A stretch of 64,000 nt of DNA from Armatimonadetes bacterium UBA1398 (GCA_002305165.1 DBQI01000039.1:153996-217995), one strand, 5' to 3'. Counted from the stretch's first letter, positions 43,736-52,660 are shown. Notes: generated by a model not told the origin, from the sequence alone. Made by a program: numbers and translations.

Positions 43736-46700
43736 GTGCGACCAAGACACACTCCCGTAGGAGTATATACCCTGGGCGCCTCCACTCTAACCCTGTTTTT
43801 GCTCCTGTTTGGAGCGGTCTCGCCGCTGAGCGCTCAGGACGGGAGCGCCCGCCAGAAAGTCCTCGACGCACTGGTGGCCGGCGACTATCTGCAGGCTGCG
43901 GAGCTATCTGCCGCCTGGATCGAGGCCGAGCCCACGATAGCCTTGCCACGAATCTATGCCGGCAGAGCCGCCCTGGGCGATGGCGATCCCCGCGAAGCGC
44001 AGGATCATCTGCGGCGAGCGGTGGCCCTCGATCCCGAGGACGGGGAAGCGTGGTGGTGGCTGGGCCAGGCCCTGCGCGCAGAGGGGGATGAGGATGCGGC
44101 TCTGGCGGCGTACTGGCGGTCAGCCCGGCTGGATACCAGCGGTCCCGCGGAGACCGAGTTGGCGACCTACAATCCCGATTGGCTGGCGTACAACGCTGCC
44201 TACACTGAGTATGCGCGCGGCGAGTACGCGCGATGCCTCTACGCCGCCAGGACCCTCTCCGCGCGCACCGATCTCGACTCCGGGCTGATACGCAGTGTGC
44301 AGCTCATGGAGAGCGAGTGCCTGCTGCGTCTCGGGCGCGTTGCCGAGGGCCTGGACGTGGCCTGCCGGCTGATCGAGGGGCAGCCCGATCTGCGTCCGAT
44401 GGGCGTGAATCTGGCCAGTATTGCCCTGGAATCGGGGCTCTTCGCTCTTGCTGAGCGGCTGCTAGCGGTCTCCCCGGAGGCGAACGGACCCGACAATGCG
44501 CTGATCCGCGCGTGGGCGGGAGCGGCGAACGGGGCGGTGGAAGCGCCTCTGCAAGCGCTTGCGGAGGCCATTTCGGAGCCGAATCTGCCCGTCTCCGTTA
44601 GCGAGTGCGTACGGCGGCAGAGCCTGTTCGATGGCGCGCTTCATGCCCTCGCCGCCTCGGCAGAAGCCGACGACGCTTCGGCCCAAGCGCCAGGATCGCC
44701 CGAGGCTCAGACCATCGCGGGGGCGTTGACTCTCCTACGGGAGGACACCGAGGCCGGTATCGGGCTGCTCACTCGAGGCGCAACTCTCGGAACTGGCAAT
44801 CCTTGGCTCGCTGAGCGGCTGGCGTGGGGGCTTCGGCTCGTCGGGTCCCATAACGAGGCCCTGGCCGCACTGGAGGCCTCTGCGGACCCGGACACCCCGC
44901 TCATCCGCGGCGAGCGTCTCGATATCCTGCTGTTTCTGGGGCGTCTGGAGGCGGCGGACGAGCTCCTGACGGCATGGCGCGCCGACTCGCCCGAGGATGG
45001 CACCCTGGTGTATCGCCATGCGGCCCTGCTCGCTGAGATGGGGCGGTATGAGGAGGCCCAGGCGTTGCTGCGAGCGGAGGGCGGTCCGGAGACGGCTTTG
45101 GGCGCCGATCTGAATGCCTGGGCAGACTACCTCGAAGCCCTTGCAACGCCTCCTACGGACTGGCCCGAATCGCCGCGGTGGGAGGGCGAGGCCCGGCGGC
45201 TCAGGGTCAGGATCGCCGCCGATGAGGAGTTTCGCCGCGACCCGGATTGGCGGGGCGAGATTGCGCGGATCATGGAGGGCATAGCGCCCCCCTTCCGGGA
45301 CGCGGGCATCGAGCTCGAAGTGAGCCGCGAGGTTGAGTGGGACTCGCGAGACCGGGCCTGGACCCTCAACGAACTCCACGCCGAGCTACGCCGGGAGGTG
45401 CGTCGGGACCGGGATGACCTTGTCCTGGGCTTCACCGCCCAGAGCTACGGGGGCGGTGAGGTGACTGGGGGAGACGTGGCCATGGGGGAGGCGGCGCTGC
45501 TTCAGGACTACGCCATCATCCGGTTCGATCGCCTGGGCGACATCACCCCTCAGATGCGGCTTCTGCAGGTCGCCCACGAGTTGGCGCACATCTTCGGCGC
45601 TCACCACGTGGAGAGTGACCGCACCATCATGAGGTCGCGCATGTCAGGGCGGCCCGTGCTGGATCTCGACCCCTTCAACCGTCGCATCCTGTATCTCACG
45701 CGCGGCTGCGACTTCGACGCCGGCGCGGCGTCGCTCAGCGAGGAGGGCCGGGCCGCCCTCATGGAGCACCGCGTAGAGCGGGCTGCCGAGGCCCCGGATG
45801 ATCCGACGCACTACGTCGATCTGGCCCAGATGGCGGTGGACCTCGGGGATGAGGCGGCCCTTGACTGGGCACGACGCGCCGTCGTGATCACGCCCGAGGA
45901 ACTGGCGTGGCGCATCCTCTACGCTGACCTTCTCGCGTGGGATCGGCAAATCGACCGGGCGCGCGAGGAGCTGACCAGGCTTGTGCCGATCGCGCTCGAG
46001 TCAGCGGACATCGCCCAGGTGCGCTCTATGGGGCGGTCCCTGGCGATGCTTGGCGAGCATGAGGCCGCGGCGTCGCTGCTCCGCCGGACGGTGGATCTCA
46101 CCCAGCGCGATGGCTGGCTGCTCGCGGAGTACGCCGTGATGCTCTACGCGGGCGGCGAGCATGATCTGGCCAGGGAGCTCCTGCGGACGGCCCTCCGGGT
46201 TGAGCCCGATGACCCCTTCCTGCGGGGTGAGATCGCCGGGGCCCTCATCGAACTGGAGCAGCCCGACGAGGCGCTCGCCGAGGCGCAGATCGCCGTGGAG
46301 ATGGACCCGCGCAACCCCGTTCACTGGGAGCGTCTCGGACACGTGCGTGTGGAGCGGAAGGAGCGCGAGGAGGCGCTCGTGGCCTTCCAGAGCGCCATCG
46401 ACGCGGATGCCGAGTATGCCTACGCCCACAATGCCCTCGCGTGGACGCTGGTGGAGCTTGGGCGGTTCGAGGAGGCGGAGGCGCCAGTGAGGGAATGCCT
46501 GCGACTGGAACCGAGCTACGCGCCGGCCATCGACACCCTCGGTCATGTGCTGAATGGTCTCGGGAGACCCCAGGAGGGGCTCGGCGCATTCGATGAGGCG
46601 CTCAGACTGATGCCCCGCGAGCCCGCCTCGTGGTATGGCCGCGGGGCCTCCTTGGAGGCGTTGGGACGGATCGATGAGGCGATCGACGCCTATCAGCGGG

Positions 46701-46810
46701 CCTTGGCCGAGGATCTGCCGGGCGGCGAGTGGATCGAGAAGGCGGGAGAGCGCCTGAAGGCCCTGGGAGTCGAGTCCCCATCCCTTGACGCGGGTTCCGG
46801 CGACGCATAG
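43736..46810 (+). CDS. Exported TPR protein with an embedded metzincin-type zinc protease domain
   Basis: 1,024 residues from GTG 43736, or 1,033 from GTG 43709; both precede the same signal peptide (TLFLLLFGAVSPLSAQ). TPR-like helical repeats run through residues about 25-450. At about residue 610-640 (counted from 43709) stands HELAHIFGAHHVESD, a HExxHxxGxxH/D zinc site, followed by TIMRSRM, a Met-turn-like sequence: this is the metzincin pattern, as in archaemetzincin- or M10/M12-type proteases. A second TPR set follows to the end (AYAHNALAWTLVELGRFEEAE, PREPASWYGRGASLEALGRIDEAIDAY). I infer an extracytoplasmic protease presented on a repeat scaffold. It is transcribed away from the pilus locus and precedes the AEC carrier by 44 bases. 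Confidence 0.75.
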   Translation: MRPRHTPVGVYTLGASTLTLFLLLFGAVSPLSAQDGSARQKVLDALVAGDYLQAAELSAAWIEAEPTIALPRIYAGRAALGDGDPREAQDHLRRAVALDPEDGEAWWWLGQALRAEGDEDAALAAYWRSARLDTSGPAETELATYNPDWLAYNAAYTEYARGEYARCLYAARTLSARTDLDSGLIRSVQLMESECLLRLGRVAEGLDVACRLIEGQPDLRPMGVNLASIALESGLFALAERLLAVSPEANGPDNALIRAWAGAANGAVEAPLQALAEAISEPNLPVSVSECVRRQSLFDGALHALAASAEADDASAQAPGSPEAQTIAGALTLLREDTEAGIGLLTRGATLGTGNPWLAERLAWGLRLVGSHNEALAALEASADPDTPLIRGERLDILLFLGRLEAADELLTAWRADSPEDGTLVYRHAALLAEMGRYEEAQALLRAEGGPETALGADLNAWADYLEALATPPTDWPESPRWEGEARRLRVRIAADEEFRRDPDWRGEIARIMEGIAPPFRDAGIELEVSREVEWDSRDRAWTLNELHAELRREVRRDRDDLVLGFTAQSYGGGEVTGGDVAMGEAALLQDYAIIRFDRLGDITPQMRLLQVAHELAHIFGAHHVESDRTIMRSRMSGRPVLDLDPFNRRILYLTRGCDFDAGAASLSEEGRAALMEHRVERAAEAPDDPTHYVDLAQMAVDLGDEAALDWARRAVVITPEELAWRILYADLLAWDRQIDRAREELTRLVPIALESADIAQVRSMGRSLAMLGEHEAAASLLRRTVDLTQRDGWLLAEYAVMLYAGGEHDLARELLRTALRVEPDDPFLRGEIAGALIELEQPDEALAEAQIAVEMDPRNPVHWERLGHVRVERKEREEALVAFQSAIDADAEYAYAHNALAWTLVELGRFEEAEAPVRECLRLEPSYAPAIDTLGHVLNGLGRPQEGLGAFDEALRLMPREPASWYGRGASLEALGRIDEAIDAYQRALAEDLPGGEWIEKAGERLKALGVESPSLDAGSGDA

Positions 46811-46854
46811 CATCCAGCGGCGCCGACGCCGGTCTTGCGAGAGAAGCGCTCACC

Positions 46855-47841
46855 GTGCCTGACGGTCCCTCCTCCGTGCTCCAACTGCGGTTCATACTGC
46901 CCTTCGCCATCATGGCGTCGGGCCTGACCGTTGGCTACTTGCTGAAGCTCCGGCTCGGAGAGTGCGGCAAGCGGTCCACTCGGCTCACCCGGGTCGGGCT
47001 CATATGGGTAGACCCCCTCAACGTGTGCCTGGCCCTTTGGGGGCAGGAGATCACGGATGTCCGGATGGCTGGTCTGCCGGTCACGGGCCTCGCCATCGCC
47101 CTCCTCGCCAGCCTCCCCGCCTACCTGTGGGTGAGGTCCCGCCAGGTGCCTCCCAAGCGTGCGGGGGTGCTCGTATCGACCTCCATGTTCTCGAACCTGG
47201 GGCCGACCTTCGGCACGTTCCTCTGCTTCGTGCTCGCAGGGGAACGTGGCTTCGCCACGGCGGCGCTGTTCACCATCTACTTCTACCCCACGTTCTTCAC
47301 CCTGGGGCTGCTGGTTGGCCGCCGCTATGGGAGTGACGGCCAGCAGGTCAACGCTTGGCGCTACATGCTGGATACCATGAAGGACCCCGCGAGCCGCAAC
47401 CCGGTGCTATCCGTGTTCGCGGGGCTGGCGCTGAGCTTCTGGGCGCCCGAGCGGCCGGAGTTCCTGGCCGCCGTCCCGGACGTTTCGGTGCCCGGCGCCA
47501 CCTTCCTGTACCTGGTGGCGATCGGCATGACCCTGGATCTCAGCAAGGTTGCGAAGTACTGGCGGCACTCCGTTGGCGTGGGGTTGGTGAAGTTCGTCTA
47601 CACCCCCGCCATCGGCTTGGCGCTGGGGTGGCTGTGGGTCGCGCTCGGCCCCGATGACCCCATCTACCTGCAGGTCATCTTCATTCAGGCATGTATGCCC
47701 GTGGCCATCTTCGCCCTGATCCTAGCCAACCTCTTCGACCTGAGCCGGAATATGGCGAACACGATCTGGCTGCTGACCAATGCCTTCGCGATCGTGCTTT
47801 CGCCGCTCATTCTCGTGGCGGCCCGAGCCCTCGGGCAGTAG
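46855..47841 (+). CDS. AEC (auxin-efflux-carrier) family-like membrane transporter
   Basis: 328 residues, about ten TM helices, the usual AEC length. Block TSMFSNLGPTFGTFLCFVLAGERG corresponds to the conserved N-terminal half, and IQACMPVAIFALILANLF to the C-terminal half with the 'MPxAxxAxxLA' pattern. Known AEC proteins export or import small organic anions in the inner membrane; the substrate is unknown. Start GTG 46855 follows GAGAGAAG. The stop is one base from that of the convergent oxidase-like gene. Confidence 0.75.
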   Translation: MPDGPSSVLQLRFILPFAIMASGLTVGYLLKLRLGECGKRSTRLTRVGLIWVDPLNVCLALWGQEITDVRMAGLPVTGLAIALLASLPAYLWVRSRQVPPKRAGVLVSTSMFSNLGPTFGTFLCFVLAGERGFATAALFTIYFYPTFFTLGLLVGRRYGSDGQQVNAWRYMLDTMKDPASRNPVLSVFAGLALSFWAPERPEFLAAVPDVSVPGATFLYLVAIGMTLDLSKVAKYWRHSVGVGLVKFVYTPAIGLALGWLWVALGPDDPIYLQVIFIQACMPVAIFALILANLFDLSRNMANTIWLLTNAFAIVLSPLILVAARALGQ

Positions 47842-47842
47842 G

Positions 47843-48280
47843 CTACAGGTCCACGACCCGCATCTCCGGCTCGCCGCTCGCCCGGAGCTCCAGCCGCGTC
47901 GACGTGACCTTGATGAGCGCCATGCTCGGGTCGGCGCTTCCTCCCGGGAAGTACCGGGTCCACTCGTCCTTCCACAGCCGGTCTCGGGTCGCCCGATCGG
48001 TCGTCACCTTCGCCACGCCATAGAGCTGCCCGTAGGTCCAGTCATCGCCCCCCGGAGCACTGTGCTCCCAGTACACCGTAACGCGCGGCTCAGCGGCGAT
48101 GTGCGCGACCTTCCGTGAGCCTACGAAGGTGATGAACCACACGGTCGGCCCCTCCTCCACCGCCGCGACGCCCATGGGCCGCGGCACCGCGCGGCCCATG
48201 GTATCAACAGTGATGAGGGTGCAGACGGGCTTGGCGGCTACGAGATCCTCGAACATCGCACGCGTGTCGTCCGTGCTCAC
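47843..48280 (-). CDS. Pyridoxamine-5'-phosphate-oxidase-fold flavin protein
   Basis: 145 residues from GTG 48280, with AAGGAGG 6 bases upstream; the longer frame to 48448 runs into the NagB-like gene and is not supported. The core shows ALITVDTMGRAVPRPMGVAA-like beta strands, VWFITFVGSRKVAHIAAEPRVTVYW and GVAKVTTD, as in small FMN/F420-binding split-barrel proteins of the PNPOx group. A general stress-protein or flavin reductase role is typical; the substrate is unknown. It lies 11 bases downstream of the NagB-like gene and is probably co-transcribed. Confidence 0.8.
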   Translation of the reverse strand: MSTDDTRAMFEDLVAAKPVCTLITVDTMGRAVPRPMGVAAVEEGPTVWFITFVGSRKVAHIAAEPRVTVYWEHSAPGGDDWTYGQLYGVAKVTTDRATRDRLWKDEWTRYFPGGSADPSMALIKVTSTRLELRASGEPEMRVVDL

Positions 48281-48291
48281 CGTCAGCCTCC

Positions 48292-49218
48292 TTACGGTCG
48301 GTATGTGCACTCTCCAAGCCCACCGCGGAAGTAGCTGAAGCGGACGTTGGGATGGTCGGCGAGGAGGGACATGGGGCAACTGGCGTCGGGCACGCGTTTC
48401 GCGATCATGAGCGCGGACAAGCGCATGCCGAAGGGGTTGTCGTGCCAACCGGGGTGCCAGATCGAGACGCAGTCGGCTTTCCAGGTCTCCCGTGGCCCCA
48501 CGGTGGCTGCCTGGTAGGGGACGATGCTGAGATTGCCCGACGCGGAGGTGCGGGCGTTCTGAACCAGCGTGAGGGGGTGCAGATCGACGATGCGGGTGCC
48601 GAGCTGGCGGTACTCCTCAGGGGTGGGCGGATTGTCCTTGTACGCGCCCTCGCGCTTGGGGGGATCGTTGAAGGCCCAGTGCTTCACCTCGCCTTGACCG
48701 CCCTGCATGAGAGCGCATCTAGCCTGGTCCCAGCTCGCGACGTAGGCTGCGTTGTCCATCCCCGGGAAGTGTATGTTCGCATCCGGCATGGCGAGGTCAG
48801 GGCGCACGCGATCGAAGCACAGCGCGCGACTCGTGCGCTCGAAGGAGAGGGGGTGGTCGGGTCCGACTGCCTCGCCGTCGATGATCCACTCATCCATACC
48901 CCAGAAGTGGCAGTCCTTGAGGGATAGGTCCATGGCGTTCACCAGCTGGGCCACGAGAGGCAGCTGCTCCACGGGCCCGATGGGGCCGCAGATGCCCACA
49001 GGGTTGTCGGCCGTCGTCTGTCGCCAGGAGTCGATGTACTCCATAGCCTCGGCTAGGAAGAACTCCTCGAGGGAGTCGAACATGCGCACCTGAAAGCCCT
49101 CACGGGAGAGGGCGACAAGGTCATCGGCGTTGAGCCGAGCGGCGTCCTCGAGCAGCTCGTCGTCCAGGGTCGTGTAGTCCCACCAGTCGGGTGCAACGCG
49201 GCTGAGCGGTCGTGGCAT
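48292..49218 (-). CDS. NagB-like (glucosamine-6-phosphate isomerase/deaminase family) protein
   Basis: 308 residues from ATG 49218 (GGAGGG 6 bases upstream); the longer open frame is not used. The family core is [20 protein letters not shown], then [14 protein letters not shown], the 'MDEW/MDEY' active site of the NagB/RpiA/DevB fold, and [17 protein letters not shown]. It is somewhat longer than NagB (about 266). The reaction of known members is deaminating isomerisation of glucosamine-6-P; here the substrate is uncertain. The 5' region can form a hairpin that hides the ribosome-binding site (49225-49269). It may share a transcript with the small helical gene upstream. Confidence 0.8.
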   Translation of the reverse strand: MPRPLSRVAPDWWDYTTLDDELLEDAARLNADDLVALSREGFQVRMFDSLEEFFLAEAMEYIDSWRQTTADNPVGICGPIGPVEQLPLVAQLVNAMDLSLKDCHFWGMDEWIIDGEAVGPDHPLSFERTSRALCFDRVRPDLAMPDANIHFPGMDNAAYVASWDQARCALMQGGQGEVKHWAFNDPPKREGAYKDNPPTPEEYRQLGTRIVDLHPLTLVQNARTSASGNLSIVPYQAATVGPRETWKADCVSIWHPGWHDNPFGMRLSALMIAKRVPDASCPMSLLADHPNVRFSYFRGGLGECTYRP

Positions 49219-49224
49219 GGGGAT

Positions 49225-49269
49225 CCCTCCGTGACGGTGTGAACTTGGTCCCATTCGGTTCACGGAGGG
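49225..49269 (-). promoter_or_regulatory. Candidate translation-control hairpin covering the NagB-like ribosome-binding site
   Basis: In the minus-strand RNA, CCCTCCGTGA (49269-49260) pairs perfectly with TCACGGAGGG (49234-49225), and the latter contains the GGAGGG ribosome-binding site. The loop is 25 bases and contains GTTCAC (49244-49239), which could instead pair with GTGAAC (49263-49258), overlapping the first arm. The two pairings exclude each other, the layout of a switch. The ATG is 6 bases beyond. It might alternatively be a terminator-like element of the small upstream gene, but it lacks a T-run. Confidence 0.5.
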
Positions 49270-49293
49270 CGCCGCCGAAACCTTCGCCTTCCG

Positions 49294-49491
49294 CTACTTC
49301 GCCCCCGGTAGGATGCCTGATGCCACGATGTGCAGGGACTGCTCCTCGCTGAAGCCCGTCTTCACCAAAGCCTCGTACAGGTTCCGAAGGTACTGGGCAT
49401 GGGCGGCCGCCAAGCGTTTGTCCTTGGCCATCGCCTCCATGTAGGCGCGCATTCCCTCAGCGCCAGCCTGCATTGCTTTCGTGTAGTCCAT
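49294..49491 (-). CDS. Small helical protein, unknown
   Basis: 65 residues from ATG 49491 (AGGAAGG about 11 bases upstream), or 73 from ATG 49515 just after the MBL stop. Predicted as three helices: YTKAMQAGAEGMRAYMEAMA, AHAQYLRNLYEALVKTG, EEQSLHIVASG. The last motif, a helix-loop 'GFSEEQSLHIVA', recurs in short bacterial proteins of unknown role. No signal peptide, no cysteines. It lies between the tandem MBL and NagB-like genes in the same direction with short gaps, which supports being a real gene. Confidence 0.6.
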   Translation of the reverse strand: MDYTKAMQAGAEGMRAYMEAMAKDKRLAAAHAQYLRNLYEALVKTGFSEEQSLHIVASGILPGAK

Positions 49492-49518
49492 GGGTGGGTT
49501 ACGCCTTCCTAACATCCG

Positions 49519-51390
49519 CTACCTCAGCACCAACCTAGGCCCAGGGCCGAACTCCACCATAGCCTCGGCCACCTGACCCAGCGGCTCCTCGTTCAGCACC
49601 ACGTCCGCCGCGATAGCCGTTCGACGCAACGGCTTGACGTTCTCCGGCGGGGTGACGCGGAAGACAGCGCGGCTCACTTGGCCGGGCAGCACCTCCACGA
49701 TCTCCACACTGGGCAGGGACACCCATTCGGGTGGCAGGTGCAGGCGTATGACGGCTCGCTGGGCTGCCTCTCCGTAGCCGCGCACCTCGACCTCGACCCG
49801 GAAGGTCCGCCCCGCCTGGGCCGCGATGGTGTACGGGATGATCCGCGCCCTGAAGGGGTCCACGCCCGGCCCGAAGCGATCGGCACCCAAGAGATCCGAG
49901 AACTCGGACAGCAGACGGTCGGTCCTGGCCGCGAAGGAGTCGACCCAACCGGGCTCCGGCGCGAAGGCGGGCCCGTGGCCGGGGCAGATCAGGTCGACCT
50001 CAGGGAGCTGTCTGAGCACCTCGACACATCGGCGATGGCTGTCGGGCCTGAATGCGTTTCGGAAGATGATGGGCGAGCCCCACTCACCCCCCTCCTTGAA
50101 GAGACTGTCCCCCGTGAACAGGATACGTCTGCCGTCGGCCTCGACGAGGATGAGGCAGTGGTACTCGGTCTGGCCGGGGTAGTGCCAGGTTCGCAGGGTG
50201 TACTCGCGCCACTGTTGGGGCTCTCCATCCAGGAAGGCCCGGCCGACGGGCACACCCTTGGGGTAGAGACACATCACGCTAAAGCGTTCGGGATGCTCGA
50301 TGATCTCCCGGAGGGCCTCATGGCACCACACAACGGTATCCTCGTGCTCCACGAGGTAGGGAAACCCGCAGACGTGATCATCGTGGTAGTGGGTAGGGAT
50401 CACGGCATCAATGCCCTTGAGTCCATAGCCTTCGCGGAGCTCGGGGATCGAGTGGAGCACGAAACGCTGGATCTCCCGTGGTTCGCCCCAGGCTTGAGCA
50501 ACACCGAAGTGAAACCAGTTGGGCGAGCCGTAGTCGATGAAGAGGCCCGCGCCAGAGTCGGAGAGCAGGCAGTAGAAGGTGCAGCAAGCGTCAGGCACCT
50601 GGATCAGATGGGGAGTGACCGCCTCGGCACGGAACCGGCCGTACATCTCAGGAGATTGGTCTATCGACTTCATGAGCCCCTCGAGGCGCTCGACCAGCTG
50701 CTCCAATTGGGGTATCGGGTCAGCGAAGGGCTCGCCATGGGCCGGGCACACCAGATCCGGCGCCTCGCGTATGAGGTTACAGACCGAGAGGTGAGTCTGC
50801 ACCAAGCCCTCCCAGCCGCCGTAGGAGTACTCCGTGTCGTGCAGTGTGTGGAGGCGACCGCCGTCGCGCAGCAGGTCTCCGACGAAGGCCACTCGCTGGC
50901 CGTCGATCTCCACGAGGAAGCTCTGGGAGCCCCAGGTGTGGCCGGGCGTGGCGAGGATCCGCAGCTCGTAGTCGCGCCAGGGGTAAGTCGAGTAGTCCTC
51001 GAGGCTTTCCGCCACAGGCACGGCTTCGACGAGGCTGTTGTAGGTCGAGCGGTCGTTGTAGGAGTCGTACACGCGGCGCGTCAGCCAGTGCAGCTCGGCA
51101 TCCTCGAACAAGTGCCGCTCGTGCTCGGGCACGAGTAGGGGCACCCCCATCTTCGCGAGCAGCGGCGCGCCTTGGCAGACATCACGGTGATGGTGAGTGA
51201 ACAGGCAGGCATCGAAGTCCGAGATGCCCATGGACTCGCGTAGTCGCGTGGGCGCGCCGGCCCCGCAATCGATGAGAAGGCCCCGCCTCTCGGACACGAT
51301 GCAGTAGCTGTTGCATGTGTCCGCGACGCGGTACAGGTGAGACAATATGGGCTCAGCACCCGGCTGAGCGCTCCGCGGCTCCTCCGACAT
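49519..51390 (-). CDS. Tandem metallo-beta-lactamase-fold protein with C-terminal beta-domain
   Basis: 623 residues from ATG 51390 with GGAGG 7-8 bases upstream. First MBL domain about residues 15-225: its HxHxDH site reads THHHRDVC, with Val for the last His; TPGHTW, FVGDLL and CPAHGEP are present. Second domain about 255-500 has a complete THYHDDHVCG site, YPGQTEYH, FTGDSLF and CPGHGP. About residues 520-623 form an immunoglobulin-like domain (FRVEVEVRGYGE...SVEIVEVLPGQVSRAVFRV). No signal peptide. Such proteins hydrolyse thioesters, lactones or phosphoesters; no substrate is readable. An ATG-based operon with the small gene downstream (49491) follows directly. Confidence 0.8.
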   Translation of the reverse strand: MSEEPRSAQPGAEPILSHLYRVADTCNSYCIVSERRGLLIDCGAGAPTRLRESMGISDFDACLFTHHHRDVCQGAPLLAKMGVPLLVPEHERHLFEDAELHWLTRRVYDSYNDRSTYNSLVEAVPVAESLEDYSTYPWRDYELRILATPGHTWGSQSFLVEIDGQRVAFVGDLLRDGGRLHTLHDTEYSYGGWEGLVQTHLSVCNLIREAPDLVCPAHGEPFADPIPQLEQLVERLEGLMKSIDQSPEMYGRFRAEAVTPHLIQVPDACCTFYCLLSDSGAGLFIDYGSPNWFHFGVAQAWGEPREIQRFVLHSIPELREGYGLKGIDAVIPTHYHDDHVCGFPYLVEHEDTVVWCHEALREIIEHPERFSVMCLYPKGVPVGRAFLDGEPQQWREYTLRTWHYPGQTEYHCLILVEADGRRILFTGDSLFKEGGEWGSPIIFRNAFRPDSHRRCVEVLRQLPEVDLICPGHGPAFAPEPGWVDSFAARTDRLLSEFSDLLGADRFGPGVDPFRARIIPYTIAAQAGRTFRVEVEVRGYGEAAQRAVIRLHLPPEWVSLPSVEIVEVLPGQVSRAVFRVTPPENVKPLRRTAIAADVVLNEEPLGQVAEAMVEFGPGPRLVLR

Positions 51391-51585
51391 AGTGGGGCCT
51401 CCCCCCGTCTACTGCTCGACATCCACCGGTCCGAGCCGGATCCAGTCCACAGGATGCAGAACCACGCCAATCACTCTCGGCTGGTGCAGTATGTAGGCCT
51501 TCTCGCGATGCAGCTCCGTGCGCCATCGCGGCGCCCGCTTGACGTAGGGGATAATAGCACGGACCGTGGTGTGTCATTCCAGGGG

Positions 51586-52056
51586 TCAGGAGGTGCGGGT
51601 TGACGCGGTTGAGCGGCACTGGGCACACAGGCCGTAGGCCTGCACGATCACCCGCTCCGCGGCGAAGCCTACGCGTTCCACCGCCGCGGGGCTCAGCTTG
51701 GCTTCGGCATCGCCGGGCATGTCAAGGTCAATCACCTGCTTGCATTGAGTGCAGATGAGGTGGCAGTGATCCCCTGTCAGTGGGTCGTAGCGCGTCTCAG
51801 AGCCCCCGGCGCTCACTTCGACAGCCTCGCCCAACTCGACCAGGAGCCGGAGGGTGTCGTACACAGTGGACACGGCCATCATGCTGAATCGTTCGGAGAC
51901 CGACCGGTAGATCTGCTCCACCGACGGATGGTCCCTCCGCGTGAGGAACTCCTCGATGACCGCCATGCGCTGGGGCGTGACGCGCTGGCCACGCTCACGG
52001 ATGGTTGCCGCGATGGAGTTCGCTCGTGGCTCAGGTTCTCGAGCGGCCGTGCTCAT
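51586..52056 (-). CDS. Fur/PerR-family metal-dependent repressor
   Basis: 156 residues, normal Fur length. It shows a winged-helix part (RVTPQRMAVIEEFLTRRDHPSVEQIYRSV), the linker STVYDTLRLLVELGE, the metal-site histidines DHCHLICTQC and the structural zinc pair CTQC with CAQC. Fur-family members repress iron, zinc or peroxide-response genes when metal-bound; which subfamily is not decided, though the CxxC pairs and short loop fit PerR/Fur alike. ATG 52056 has AAGGTGA 6 bases upstream. A possible operator (52143-52167) lies 86 bases upstream, suggesting autoregulation. 195 bases separate it from the tandem MBL gene, in which I see no other feature. Confidence 0.9.
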   Translation of the reverse strand: MSTAAREPEPRANSIAATIRERGQRVTPQRMAVIEEFLTRRDHPSVEQIYRSVSERFSMMAVSTVYDTLRLLVELGEAVEVSAGGSETRYDPLTGDHCHLICTQCKQVIDLDMPGDAEAKLSPAAVERVGFAAERVIVQAYGLCAQCRSTASTRTS

Positions 52057-52402
52057 CGGGTCACCTTCACGCGCTCAGGGAGCGCAGGGTACTGTGTCGA
52101 CACTGAGGGAGACTCTTTGAGAGGATGGTCCTGTGCCGGATAGCAGTTACTTGGGAATGGTAACAGCTTTGTGTGCACTGTAGCAAGCGGTGAGGTGGTT
52201 GGAGGGAAGGCACAGGGGACTGGTGTCGGTACGCATCAGAGGGCCTGGTGGCCCGTGCCGCTCATGATCGCCGGCAGCTCCCCAACGCCGAACACACTTT
52301 CCTCCGGTGGTCATGAGACCACTGCGCGATCGCGCAGAGGCTCCCACAACCGCACAGGAGGGCCGCGAACAGTATGCTTCCCGCCTGCAGGGGGTCATAT
52401 CG
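52057..52402. other. Noncoding spacer, 346 bases
   Basis: It lies between the Fur-like gene and the ThiF-like remnant. It holds the inverted repeat at 52143-52167. I see no credible gene; the open frames here are shadows without coding character. The bases 52150-52320 are somewhat richer in A and T than the surrounding genes. Confidence 0.4.
52143..52167. promoter_or_regulatory. Inverted repeat upstream of the Fur-like gene, possible operator
   Basis: GCAGTTAC-9-GTAACAGC; 7 of 8 bases are symmetric (mismatch at one base). It sits 86 bases upstream of the Fur-like start in an otherwise noncoding spacer. It is not the classical Fur or Per box, so the assignment is by position only. Confidence 0.35.
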
Positions 52403-52660
52403 GTGTCGTTCGCCACGAAGAACGTCATCGCCGTTGGTTGCGGGGCCGGGAGCTACATGATCGAGAAGCTTGCGCGGTTCGGGCCTGCGAGTCTACGCCT
52501 CAGCGTCAGTGCCCTGCTTGCGGCACTGGAGGCGGCCCCCCCGTGTCTGGAGCTGATCGCTGGGAACGACACAACGAATGCCATGGTGCTGATCCCCGAG
52601 AGTGGCGCCCGCTTGGACGAGGCGTTGCTGTCGCTTGCACATGCACACGGGTGGGAGTAG
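52403..52660 (+). pseudogene. Remnant of a ThiF/E1-like nucleotide-binding protein
   Basis: About 85 codons from GTG 52403 (GGGGG 8 bases upstream), or 117 from GTG 52307. KNVIAVGCGAGSYMIEKLARFG...LRL strongly recalls the ThiF/MoeB/HesA Rossmann motif 'VVGCGAxGSxxxexLARxG', one residue short in the glycine loop. Then comes a segment (ALEAAPPCLELIAGNDTTNAMVL) that resembles the later part of that domain ('dLVIdatdN'), with the middle missing. Whole ThiF proteins are 200 residues or more, so this is a truncated or internally deleted fragment, or a very divergent small protein. It stands at the edge of the accessory-looking 52-59 kb region. Confidence 0.4.
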
